Shown here: positions 8,462-15,942 of the stretch, piece after piece
Position numbering within the stretch: the stretch's first letter is position 1
Layout: each line of letters opens with the position of its first letter
Assembly: GCF_900639985.1 (NCBI RefSeq)
Contig: NZ_CAAAIM010000007.1
Location: 177,904 to 241,903 of the forward strand
From: Legionella rowbothamii
GTDB taxonomy: Bacteria > Pseudomonadota > Gammaproteobacteria > Legionellales > Legionellaceae
DNA: 64,000 nt
Direction of reading: 5' to 3'
The notes under the pieces: generated by a model
What the model was told of the DNA's origin: nothing
Database searches by the model: none
Seen by the model: only the letters and a program-made list of their open reading frames with translations
Position numbers and translations under genes: made by a program

Positions 8462-9523
8462 ATGTTTATTTACGTTGAAGGATTTATTGATATCCCCACG
8501 GTCCAAAAAGCGGCAAAAGAGAATAATTTAGATCCTAAAAAAGTGGTTTTCCTATTTCCAGGAAACTCTAGCCATCATCTTAAAGGCACTAATCTTTACA
8601 CAATCAAAGGTGGTGCAGGTTTGGCCATTCCCGCCCAGAACTTAGGAAGTTTAGGTTATCCCGTTCTTAGCCTACCGACCACGAACATGGAAAAATGGTC
8701 TACAGACTTAAAACAACAACAAACTGTAAACGGTGCTCTCGCCGATTTATATCGTGCCGTAGGTGCTGGATATCACTTGTTACTGCCAGTTAGATCACAT
8801 CACAATACCACTTATTTTGATTCCGGTTTAGCAGATACTGATGGCCTCGCAGAACCCAGTTTTTGGGGATTAAATCTTAAGACACCCAATAAACCCCTAG
8901 CCACCCATTACATCCAAGAACTGGATACATTGGCAGAGTTCATAAAATTGCCAGAGGAAGAGCGTATTAAAGCAGCGCAAGCAGACAGCTTAAATCCTTT
9001 CTTTGCGGCCTATTTAGAGGGACTGCAAATGCAAGAGGATGATCCTTGGCTGCAATTACCCGTCTCTACAAAAAAGCAACTACCAACAGTACAACCTAAG
9101 CCGCCCCAAACTACCCCCGTAGCAAAAAAAGAAGAGGTTGTTACTGTAAGATCAAATGAGAATCCCCAACAGAAAGAGAAAATTATCCCAACGTCTTCGA
9201 AGCAAATCCACACTGCAACAGAAAACTCCAGTACCGATTCTAAAGACAATACTACCCTCGAACTTCTGATGTATGGTGCCCTCTTTACCGCGGGTTTCGG
9301 AAGCCTTGCAATAGCCGTCCTCGCATGGCCCGTTATTGTCCCCGCATTGATAGCTGCAGAGATTATTTCTGCAAGCGCAGCTACAGCTGTTGCAGCTACG
9401 ATTACGGCCTCCGGAGTAGCAATTGCTGGTGGTGTTACCGCATTCACCTTTTTTAAACCATCAATTGCAGATCATTCCGGGTGCGGAGAGGACGCTGAAA
9501 ATACCCTTATACCTATTCGATGA
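8462..9523 (+). CDS. Unclassified protein with C-terminal membrane hairpin, candidate effector
   Basis: The 353-residue protein has three parts. Residues 1-195 look globular and begin with FIYVEGFIDIPTVQKAAKEN. Residues 200-265 are a Lys/Gln/Thr/Ser-rich linker. Residues 268-325 hold two long small-residue-rich hydrophobic segments (LLMYGALFTAGFGSLAIAVL and an Ala/Thr-rich second helix) that could insert in a membrane. I do not recognise the N-terminal domain. The layout of soluble head, linker and late hairpin is common in Legionella effectors, but this is inference. No clear ribosome site precedes the ATG. Confidence 0.65.
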   Translation: MFIYVEGFIDIPTVQKAAKENNLDPKKVVFLFPGNSSHHLKGTNLYTIKGGAGLAIPAQNLGSLGYPVLSLPTTNMEKWSTDLKQQQTVNGALADLYRAVGAGYHLLLPVRSHHNTTYFDSGLADTDGLAEPSFWGLNLKTPNKPLATHYIQELDTLAEFIKLPEEERIKAAQADSLNPFFAAYLEGLQMQEDDPWLQLPVSTKKQLPTVQPKPPQTTPVAKKEEVVTVRSNENPQQKEKIIPTSSKQIHTATENSSTDSKDNTTLELLMYGALFTAGFGSLAIAVLAWPVIVPALIAAEIISASAATAVAATITASGVAIAGGVTAFTFFKPSIADHSGCGEDAENTLIPIR

Positions 9524-9554
9524 ATTATTGCAGCTAAGCTGCAATAATGCTTAC

Positions 9555-9984
9555 TGTAGTTCTAACCACAATAACACCCTACTCCCTTTCATATCTGATT
9601 TTCTACATGAGCTACTAGGTGATATAAGAAAAACTAATGATTATGTATTGCAGGGTACTGCCCCTGCTGGTCATATTATTGGACCCCGTAAACAAATGGA
9701 TAATGTGACCAAGGCTTCTGGTGTTCATTTTACTGTGCATGATTTAAGAAGAACTTTTATTAAAATTGCTGAAAGTTTAGATATATCTTCTTATTCGGTT
9801 AAAAGGTTAATGAACCATAAAATGTTCTAATGATGTCACTGCAGGATATATCATTAATGATTTGGAACGGTTGAGAAAACCAATGCAATTACTTACCGAT
9901 TATTTTTTAAGGTTCATGGGCATTACTCGATCTGTTGATAAGCTAGCTCTAGGAACTTCTATAGACAAGCCTATCTCTATTTAA
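9555..9984 (+). pseudogene. Frameshifted C-terminal remnant of a P4-type tyrosine integrase
   Basis: The stretch matches the last third of the intact integrase at 10719-11951: ASGVHFTVHDLRRTFIKIAE and SSYSVKRLMNHKM align almost residue for residue. At 9825-9826 one extra T (ATGTTCTAATG against ATGTCTAATG in the intact gene) shifts the frame. The tyrosine region (NDVTAGYIINDLERLRKPMQ) is therefore read in another frame, up to the TAA at 9982-9984. The N-terminal two thirds are missing. It marks an earlier insertion at this site. Confidence 0.85.
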
Positions 9985-10188
9985 ATACTCTCCTTCTATT
10001 TCAGAGCTATCCAAAGCATCCGTACACATTAAATCGATAAATAAATTTTGCTTACCTTCTTGAGAAATGTGTTGCGAAGAACCAATAATAATCCCAGCTC
10101 TCTCAGTAAAAGACTGCTCATACACAACTAATTTATCTAAGTCCCAAGTAAAATTAGGCTAATTCTCAAGCGGCCAATTCCATTTCAT
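9949..10188 (-). pseudogene. Remnant of a Fic-family protein (N-terminal DUF4172-like part)
   Basis: On the minus strand from the ATG at 10188 the sequence reads MKWNWPLEN, then a stop (TAG), then PNFTWDLDKLVVYEQSFTER, ending SSEIEGEYLNRDRLVYRSS before another stop. The WP..FTWD opening and the SS.IEGE..NRD segment are the hallmarks of the helical domain preceding Fic AMP-transferases. The Fic catalytic HPFxxGNGR part is absent, apparently lost where the integrase remnant joins. An in-frame stop and the truncation make it nonfunctional. Confidence 0.65.
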
Positions 10189-10453
10189 GATTAATAATCT
10201 AACATTTTATTAATCACTGCCTAATTGTAAATAAGGCTAGCAACCTGGCATTTATCTTCTGACGAAAAGTTAGCAAAAAGCAAGCTGACCCTAGGCATTC
10301 TATTTAAAAAAATATTGCGTTATATTTAAGATAAAAATTTATTAACCACCCTTATAAAATAAGGGCAATATATTTGAAAGGAAAAAAATGCCTATATTTT
10401 TCCATTGGTTGAATTAAATTGTCTGCATCAATACCGAGGGTTTGTTATCCCTA

Positions 10454-10475
10454 AGTGCCCCACCAGTGCCCCAAG
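10454..10475. repeat. Tandem 11-bp repeat AGTGCCCCA(CC/AG), possible integrase arm site
   Basis: AGTGCCCCACC is followed directly by AGTGCCCCAAG. Read on the minus strand it is GGGGCACTGGTGGGGCACT, lying just beyond the tRNA-like 3' end at 10499-10544. Tandem G-rich repeats placed next to a tRNA 3' end are often arm-type binding sites of P4-type integrases. They do not resemble the TTCGACA repeats of the resident element, so they may belong to an older one. Confidence 0.4.
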
Positions 10476-10525
10476 AAATGATTATTTCAATTAAAACTCA
10501 ATACCACTACGCGGAATCGAACCGA

Positions 10526-10544
10526 AGACCTTTTGATTACGAAT
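10526..10544. repeat. Left attachment repeat (attL core), tRNA-derived
   Basis: AGACCTTTTGATTACGAAT is repeated exactly, in the same orientation, at 18851-18869. On the minus strand the surrounding bases (10544 to about 10499) read like the anticodon loop (TTCGTAA) to T arm (GGTTCGATTCC) of a tRNA with anticodon CGT, a tRNA-Thr type. The upstream half of a tRNA is absent, so this is a fragment, not a gene. Confidence 0.75.
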
Positions 10545-10568
10545 TAGAAAATAGCGGTTTTTAGCTGT

Positions 10569-10694
10569 TTCGACACGATATGATTTTCTTTTAAACTCCC
10601 TTTATTTATTTGATATTAAAGCCATATTAGGTTATAAGTTCTTTTAATGAATTTGACCTGATTCTTCGACACATATTCGACACGATACGACACG
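10569..10694 (+). repeat. TTCGACA direct repeats, probable integrase arm-type sites (left end)
   Basis: TTCGACACGATA occurs at 10569-10580, TTCGACACATA at 10665-10675, TTCGACACGATA at 10676-10687 and CGACACG at 10688-10694. The pair at 10665/10676, spaced 11 bases, is nearly identical to a pair at 18761/18772 near the right end. The repeats lie between the attachment core and the integrase gene, where arm-type sites are expected. They could also affect integrase expression. Confidence 0.6.
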
Positions 10695-10718
10695 CTCAAT
10701 TTAAATAGTGAGAACTAT

Positions 10719-11951
10719 ATGCGAATCAACAAAACAAATATCGAGAACTTAGCTATTCCCCAACCGATTAAAACAGGGCAAAGTGCTCAAAAGAAATATT
10801 ACGATGACAACCTCAAAGGATTTGGCGTACGTGTCACCTCAGGAGGCACTAAAGCATTTTTTGTTGAAAAGCTCATCAATAGAAAACTTAATCGAATAAC
10901 TATTGGTCGTTACCCCGAAATTAGTCCCGATATGGCGCGAAAGAAAGCGACAGAACTACTCGGACAAATTGCCATGGGTAAAGATCCAGTTGCTGAGAAA
11001 AAAGCGCAATCCATGCGTGAAATTACTTTAAACGAAGTTTTTGAAGAATACTTACAAACCCGGAAAACCTTAAAACCCAAAACCATTAATAATTACACTC
11101 ATATGATTGATAAGGCATTCCCTACTTGGAAAAATAAGCCTATTTTGTCAATTACAAAAGATCGCATTAGCAAGCATCATGAAAAATTAGGAACAGAACA
11201 TGGTGAAGCCTATGCCAACCTTGCAATGCGTGTTTTACGTGCCCTCTTCAATTTTGCTGCTGGTCAATATGAAGATGCACAAGGCAAATCACTAATAATG
11301 GAGAATCCTGTAAGACGCCTGTCCCAAACTCGTGCATGGTATCGTGTAGAACGTCGTCAAACCTATATTAAACCCCATGAACTGGAAGCTTGGTATACAG
11401 GACTTAACAAAATAGAAAATAGTACTCTCAGAGATTATTTGCTCTTGATTTTACTAACAGGTCTTCGCAGAGAGGAGGCAGCTACTCTAAAATGGGAAAA
11501 TGTCGATTTAGCAGCAAAAACTTTTACTATCCTTAAAACAAAGAATAATGAATCACATACTCTACCCCTTTCAGATTTTCTCTATGATTTATTGATTACC
11601 CGTCATGAGAAGAAAATTAATGATTATGTCTTTCCGGGAACTGGTGCTGCCGGTCACATTATCGAACCACGTAAACAAATGGCTCATGTAACCAAGGCTT
11701 CTGGTGTTCATTTTACAGTACATGATTTGAGACGAACCTTTATAACTATTGCCGAAAGTTTAGATATCTCTTCTTATTCACTTAAGCGGCTAATGAATCA
11801 TAAAATGTCTAATGATGTCACTGCAGGATATATTATTACTGATGTAGAGCGTCTTAGAAAACCTATGCAACTGATTACCAATTATTTTTTGGAGTGTATG
11901 TGCTGTGTTAAGTCAGCTGATATAATCCAGCCTACAGAAATGGAGTCTTAA
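10719..11951 (+). CDS. int: P4-type tyrosine recombinase (integrase)
   Basis: The 410-residue protein has the N-terminal DUF4102 arm-binding domain (YYDDNLKGFGVRVTSGGTKA, then ITIGRYPEISPDMARKKA), a central core-binding domain and a C-terminal catalytic domain. The catalytic set is visible: Arg in TGLRREE, HxxR in HDLRRTF, His in MNHK and Tyr in AGYIITDVERLRKP. It would insert and excise the element at the tRNA-derived sites at 10526 and 18851. The next gene begins one base after its stop, an unusual tight coupling for an integrase. Only a weak GAG ribosome site is visible. Confidence 0.95.
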   Translation: MRINKTNIENLAIPQPIKTGQSAQKKYYDDNLKGFGVRVTSGGTKAFFVEKLINRKLNRITIGRYPEISPDMARKKATELLGQIAMGKDPVAEKKAQSMREITLNEVFEEYLQTRKTLKPKTINNYTHMIDKAFPTWKNKPILSITKDRISKHHEKLGTEHGEAYANLAMRVLRALFNFAAGQYEDAQGKSLIMENPVRRLSQTRAWYRVERRQTYIKPHELEAWYTGLNKIENSTLRDYLLLILLTGLRREEAATLKWENVDLAAKTFTILKTKNNESHTLPLSDFLYDLLITRHEKKINDYVFPGTGAAGHIIEPRKQMAHVTKASGVHFTVHDLRRTFITIAESLDISSYSLKRLMNHKMSNDVTAGYIITDVERLRKPMQLITNYFLECMCCVKSADIIQPTEMES

Positions 11952-11952
11952 A

Positions 11953-12987
11953 ATGAGTTTATCCACTACATCTGAATTGCTTACAGCGATTCGCACCATA
12001 TTGAACCAGGCACGAACTCAGCTGCAAAATACCGTTAACAATACAATGGTACAAGTTTATTGGAATGTAGGTCGTCTAATTGTTGAGCATGAGCAACTGG
12101 GAGAAAATCGAGCTGCTTATGGTAAACAGCAATTAAAGTCACTTGCTAATCAACTACAAACTGAATTTGGAAAGGGTTTTATTGAACGTAACTTGAGACA
12201 TATGCGTGCATTTTATCTGGCCTATCCAATTTGGAACGCAGTGCGTTCCGAATTAAGTTGGACTCATTATCGCATTTTGTTACGTGTTGAAAATGAAGCT
12301 GCCCGTAATTGGTATTTACAAGAAAGTATTGATCATAGCTGGAGCTCTCGAGCTTTAGAACGGCAAATCGATAAATTATATTATGAGCGCTTACTATCAA
12401 GTAAAGTTAAACAACCGGTCATTGACGAGGCTAATACTCATATTGAGCCTTTAAAAAATGATCCAAAGAATTATCTACGTGATCCTTATATTCTAGAGTT
12501 TTTAAATCTACCCCATGCCTCAGCATTAGAGAGTAATCTAGAACAAGCCCTTATCAATAATCTACAACAATTTTTACTAGAACTTGGCAAAGGCTTTGCG
12601 TTTGTAGAACGTCAACAACGGATTGCTACAGAAGATCAGGATTTTTATATTGATTTAGTATTTTACAACTTTAAACTCAAATGTTTCCTACTTATCGACT
12701 TAAAAATTGGCAAACTTACTCATCAAGATGTAGGACAAATGGATACTTACGTCAGAATTTACGATCAGCATCGCAAAGGCTCTGATGATAACCCTACGAT
12801 AGGATTAATTTTATGCAGTGAAAAAAGTGAAGCTGTTGCTAAATATTCTGTATTAACGGAAAGCAAACAACTTTTTGCATCGAAATACTTACACTACTTA
12901 CCTACTGAAGAAGAGCTGCGTGCTGAATTAGAGCGTGAGCGTGCAATTTTAAGTGAGCTGCCTAATCATGATGCGGAAAAAAACTAA
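11953..12987 (+). CDS. DUF1016/YhcG-type PDDEXK nuclease-domain protein
   Basis: The 344-residue protein starts with the DUF1016 N-terminal domain (RTQLQNTVNNTMVQVYWNVG, then LSWTHYRILLRV near residue 100). It ends with a PDDEXK-like nuclease fold in which DFYIDLVFYN and LLIDLKIGKL supply the acidic residues and Lys, near residues 225-250, followed by DVGQMDTYVRIYD. The family occurs in mobile and defence-rich loci; its substrate is not established. Translation is coupled to the integrase (stop and start separated by one base). Confidence 0.88.
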   Translation: MSLSTTSELLTAIRTILNQARTQLQNTVNNTMVQVYWNVGRLIVEHEQLGENRAAYGKQQLKSLANQLQTEFGKGFIERNLRHMRAFYLAYPIWNAVRSELSWTHYRILLRVENEAARNWYLQESIDHSWSSRALERQIDKLYYERLLSSKVKQPVIDEANTHIEPLKNDPKNYLRDPYILEFLNLPHASALESNLEQALINNLQQFLLELGKGFAFVERQQRIATEDQDFYIDLVFYNFKLKCFLLIDLKIGKLTHQDVGQMDTYVRIYDQHRKGSDDNPTIGLILCSEKSEAVAKYSVLTESKQLFASKYLHYLPTEEELRAELERERAILSELPNHDAEKN

Positions 12988-13255
12988 ACGTACTCCAATG
13001 ATGAATTGTTATCTTTCATCAAGGTAACCTGAGGTGTCGACATTTTGTCGATAACTCAACTAAGTAGAAGCTTACAGCAAGTTACGAAAGGATCTAGGGA
13101 GTAGATCTTGTTTTGCAATTTTAAACAAAAGGTAAAAGGTAAGGTCTGACCTTATTACTTCAAAATTATAAAAATTTGCTTTTAAAAGCACCTTTCTCAC
13201 TATAATTAATACTAATCTATACTTAACTTAATGGTAAAGATTGAATGGAGCGAAC

Positions 13256-13429
13256 ATGACGAACTTCAAAAAAAATAAAGATAAATCACCCAAAAAACAT
13301 GCGAGCAATAAACTTTTGGGCTTAATTGACAATATTATAGATGAAAAAAAGAAAACTCATCGTGCCACTGATAAATATGATGAATTAATCAAGTTAATGG
13401 AATCAAAAGAAAAATTTGAAAATATATAA
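13256..13429 (+). CDS. Small basic helical protein, first gene of a two-gene unit
   Basis: Using the ATG at 13256, with TGGAG 5 bases upstream, gives a 57-residue protein; a TTG start at 13241 is less likely. The first 20 residues are very rich in Lys (KKNKDKSPKKHASNK). The rest is amphipathic helix (LLGLIDNIIDEKK and KYDELIKLMESKEKF). No family is recognised. Its stop is 3 bases before the next ATG, so it is coupled to the 297-residue gene. Size, charge and coupling resemble an antitoxin or accessory subunit, but this is only a layout argument. Confidence 0.6.
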   Translation: MTNFKKNKDKSPKKHASNKLLGLIDNIIDEKKKTHRATDKYDELIKLMESKEKFENI

Positions 13430-13432
13430 ACT

Positions 13433-14326
13433 ATGAAAAAGAAAATTCCCTCTGGCTACATTTTTAAAAGTAAGCCCTCTGAGTTTTTGGAACAAGGAGA
13501 CATAATTCATTTTAATGATGAGCTAAAAAATGAATTCCTTTCTCACTTCAATATTAAATACGATCTCGAGTTTTTAATGGTCACGAGCCAAACATGTGAT
13601 TTAGTTAAAGAAAGACCAAAAGTTAACCACATCAATCTTTGTATTTTAAGACCTTTAGCTAATTTCTTAAAAAGGGAAGTTGACAATCTAAAACCTAAGC
13701 AAATAGACGATACAAATATTATTAAACTAAACGATTATAACGCTCTTCGAAATAAAATTTATGACTTGATCAACAATGCCAATACTAAAGCACACCTATA
13801 TTTACCTTGTAAACAACCTCTGCATTCAGAAATGATTGCTGTACTAAATTTTAGCTATCCTCTTAGAGTTGAACACTATGACTTAATAGCCACAAATAAA
13901 ATCCTCTCTCTAAAAAAAGATTATCAGGCCAAACTTGGCAGTCTATTATCCACTTTATATAATCGTGTTGCGGCTACAGAGTTAGTGGAATATAGTTCTT
14001 GGAATAAAAAAGAATTATTGAAATCAATTGATTATAAACTACAGTCTGAAAAAATTATTGGGATCTCCCCAGAGGCTAAAAAAGAATTAGACTCTATAAC
14101 ACTTTTTCATGGCCAGGACATAATAAAACTTGTTCAGTCATTGGAAGATGACGTAACCACTCGAAAAGACAGGCAAGAACTTGTAGATGCATACAAGAAA
14201 CTTAAACCTTTTTTAATTAATGAAATCGAAGAAATTAAAAAAGTAAAAAATTTCGACTCTTTAAATTCCACCCAAATTATAGCTAATCTAAAAACACGCT
14301 TTAATAACCTACTAAAAGACATTTAA
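13433..14326 (+). CDS. Unclassified 297-residue protein with SQTCDL motif
   Basis: Near the N-terminus are GDIIHF (residues 22-27) and a hydrophobic strand ending in the motif SQTCDLV at residues 52-58, with Cys55 and Asp56. A segment with paired small and charged residues (HLYLPCKQPLHSEMIAVLNF) follows near 120-140. The last 120 residues are mostly charged helix. I do not recognise the family. The Cys-Asp in a strand-turn position looks like a conserved site. It follows the 57-residue gene by 3 bases and is more AT-rich than the core genes, in keeping with element cargo. Confidence 0.65.
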   Translation: MKKKIPSGYIFKSKPSEFLEQGDIIHFNDELKNEFLSHFNIKYDLEFLMVTSQTCDLVKERPKVNHINLCILRPLANFLKREVDNLKPKQIDDTNIIKLNDYNALRNKIYDLINNANTKAHLYLPCKQPLHSEMIAVLNFSYPLRVEHYDLIATNKILSLKKDYQAKLGSLLSTLYNRVAATELVEYSSWNKKELLKSIDYKLQSEKIIGISPEAKKELDSITLFHGQDIIKLVQSLEDDVTTRKDRQELVDAYKKLKPFLINEIEEIKKVKNFDSLNSTQIIANLKTRFNNLLKDI

Positions 14327-14679
14327 TTTTAATATTTATATATGTCGCCTATTTGAAGCAAATATTCATAATAAATTATATGTTGTTGAAAATATTTAAA
14401 CCAAATTTTTCAACATTGCAAAGCAATGTATATTGCGCCCTTGGAAAATTCTTTTCTTCGGGATAATTTAAAATTGAGTATAAAAGATTTATTGCGAAAA
14501 ATCTTAATTTGAAGTTTATAAATAAGATTAGGAACTTTCAGTAGTCAAGTAATCCTTGACTACTCAATAGCAAAATAGAATAACGTTAAAATTTTATGAA
14601 AAAGAAATCCTAGGCCACTTGTATTGCAAATTTAATATAAACGAAATGAACAATCCGAAATCCATAGAGATGGAGACAG
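14327..14679. other. 353-base noncoding gap with two hairpins
   Basis: No gene is supported. ACATTGC-AAA-GCAATGT lies at 14413-14429 and a perfect 10-bp hairpin AGTAGTCAAG-TAATC-CTTGACTACT at 14540-14564. The gap separates convergent genes, so the second hairpin may terminate transcription from either side, though no strong T tract follows. Confidence 0.45.
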
Positions 14680-14946
14680 TTAGCTTTTATGCAGTCTTTT
14701 TTCCATTTCTTCTAAGACAGCATTTGAACGAGAATGGTCGATTGTTAGAGTCAAGCCTTTATCTTTCGCTTTAATGCCTTCCACTCCACAAGAAGTTCTC
14801 GTTGAACGAGCATTTAGGCGCTTAGCTTGCTCCTTATCCTGTAGATGAGGATTTGTTTCTGATAATCTTTTCATATCTTTAATTATATCAAATTTCCTCA
14901 AAACCGAATCCAAAAATGAACAATCCGGAATTTCCGGAAAGTTCAT
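14680..14946 (-). CDS. Small unclassified element protein with NPHLQDKEQ motif
   Basis: The 88-residue protein (ATG at 14946; a GTG at 14952 is possible) has no recognised domain. Its central KRLSETNPHLQDKEQAKRLN resembles TSDFNPDLQDKEIPNNL in the neighbouring small protein at 15071-15229. The rest includes STRTSCGVEGIKAKDKG and a helical C-terminus. Two adjacent genes sharing a NPxLQDKE module suggests a shared regulatory or antitoxin-like role, but no toxin partner is recognisable. Confidence 0.5.
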   Translation of the reverse strand: MNFPEIPDCSFLDSVLRKFDIIKDMKRLSETNPHLQDKEQAKRLNARSTRTSCGVEGIKAKDKGLTLTIDHSRSNAVLEEMEKRLHKS

Positions 14947-14974
14947 TTTCACTTATTATTTATGAGAGCATTTA

Positions 14975-15001
14975 AATTTGGCACGCACTGCGTACCAAAT
15001 T
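14975..15001. terminator. Hairpin between the two small minus-strand genes
   Basis: AATTTGG and CCAAATT pair at the outside and ACGCA/TGCGT nests within, with a loop of a few bases. It lies downstream of the 52-residue gene on the minus strand and upstream of the 88-residue gene. It could terminate or attenuate transcription; the following bases are AT-rich but not a clean T run. Confidence 0.45.
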
Positions 15002-15070
15002 CAATTATCTCCAACAGACTAGCGCAAAAAAACAACCATCTTAAAGCTATGTGCTTGAGTAAACTCAAAA

Positions 15071-15229
15071 TCAAGTGTTCTCATCTTCTTCCAAATCATC
15101 AATCATTGATTTAAAAGATGCATACTTCTTTCCACCGCCACTTTCTAACTCCTCTATAGCCTCAAGGGTTAGATTATTGGGAATTTCTTTATCCTGAAGG
15201 TCAGGATTAAAATCTGATGTAGTTTTCAT
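15071..15229 (-). CDS. Small acidic protein resembling the tail of RelB/DinJ-type antitoxins
   Basis: With the ATG at 15229 (an ATG at 15247 is also possible) the protein has 52 residues. The end, LEAIEELESGGGKKYASFKS followed by MIDDLEEDE, resembles the toxin-binding tail of RelB/DinJ-type antitoxins. The usual ribbon-helix-helix N-terminus is missing and no toxin gene adjoins it. The ORF extends upstream to 15331, but that part lies on the repeat block at 15284-15372 and is unlikely to be coding. It shares the NPxLQDKE motif with the 88-residue protein. Confidence 0.5.
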   Translation of the reverse strand: MKTTSDFNPDLQDKEIPNNLTLEAIEELESGGGKKYASFKSMIDDLEEDENT

Positions 15230-15283
15230 GTGTAAATTATACTCCATTTTCTCTGCAATTTGAGTAGCGATAATAATTTCAGT

Positions 15284-15372
15284 GGTACATGTGGAACAGA
15301 TGGGACACCTTGATCTCACTGAGTTATACAAGTTCCACCATCAAAATCACTGATGGTACACGTGGGACAAAT
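15284..15372 (+). repeat. Iteron-like block A: 9-bp units GGNACANNT
   Basis: Three adjoining units GGTACATGT, GGAACAGAT and GGGACACCT occupy 15284-15310. A spacer with TTCCACCATCAAAATC follows, then GGTACACGT and GGGACAAAT at 15355-15372. The whole 89-base block recurs in inverted orientation as block B at 17702-17791, with the same order of units and spacer. The two blocks flank the AlpA-like and DUF927 genes. Tandem short repeats beside a helicase/primase-like gene suggest a replication origin or replication control. Confidence 0.7.
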
Positions 15373-15618
15373 ACCCCATATTTGTTCACTCTAGTTACAA
15401 TTTCTTTGAATTTGTTTTCAATTGTTGACTTTAATTTTCAAACCACGTAATAATCTGTTCGTTGTTTTAAATAGCTTTATGAAAATGGCTATAAAGCTAT
15501 ATGGATTTTTGGATAGAAAGTACCAGTTCACTGGAATTTTTAAATTGGATTTATGGAAAAAGCCTCTTTGGCGGCATTTTTAATGTCGAATGAAAATTCT
15601 TTTAAGAAAGGTATCACT

Positions 15619-15870
15619 ATGTCTAAAAATAATGTATCGCGCTTGCAACTCATCAATGAATTCGAATCTGCTCCAGAATCTACCCTATTTAATCAAAATA
15701 CACTTGCCGCCGTCTTAGATTGCTCAGTTCAATTACTTGAACGTAACCGTTGGGCTGGTCAGGGGGTACCCTACTTAAAAATTGGTCGTACCGTTCGCTA
15801 TCGCAAATTGGATATTCTTAATTATCTTCAACACCAATGTGTTCATAACACCCTTCAAGAAGCGGTTTAG
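15619..15870 (+). CDS. AlpA/excisionase-type helix-turn-helix regulator
   Basis: The ATG at 15619, preceded by AGAAAGG, gives an 83-residue protein; the longer ORF from 15553 has no ribosome site. Residues 25-70 show a MerR/excisionase-like winged helix (FNQNTLAAVLDCSVQLLERN followed by GVPYLKIGRTVRYRKLDILN). In P4-like elements AlpA-type proteins turn on integrase or act as excisionases. It is the first gene of the cassette between the inverted blocks, 72 bases before the DUF927 gene, so a shared transcript is likely. Confidence 0.8.
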   Translation: MSKNNVSRLQLINEFESAPESTLFNQNTLAAVLDCSVQLLERNRWAGQGVPYLKIGRTVRYRKLDILNYLQHQCVHNTLQEAV

Positions 15871-15942
15871 CCTTTCTTGCTTTGGTCTTATTGAATAATT
15901 GGAAGGTGGTGGCTCACCTTCCAGCGTCAGTTGTTGGAGTGA

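Larger units (their letters stand above)
10189..10718. other. 530-base noncoding left junction of the integrative element
   Basis: No gene is supported apart from a very short ORF (MPIFFHWLN) at 10388. The gap contains the 11-bp tandem repeat at 10454-10475, the tRNA-derived left attachment repeat at 10526-10544, and several TTCGACA repeats at 10569-10694 leading to the integrase gene. Confidence 0.6.

Noticed and set aside
9010..9447. 145-residue ORF antisense to the 353-residue protein
   Set aside because: Composition mirrors the Ala/Thr-rich hydrophobic part of the + strand gene and it has no ribosome site.
10499..10550. A complete tRNA gene at the left end
   Set aside because: Only the anticodon loop to the 3' end is visible on the minus strand; the 5' half and the D arm are missing and the anticodon stem does not pair well.
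15229..15331. N-terminal extension of the 52-residue protein (MYNSVRSRCPIC...)
   Set aside because: This part lies over repeat block A and has no ribosome site, so it is unlikely to be translated.
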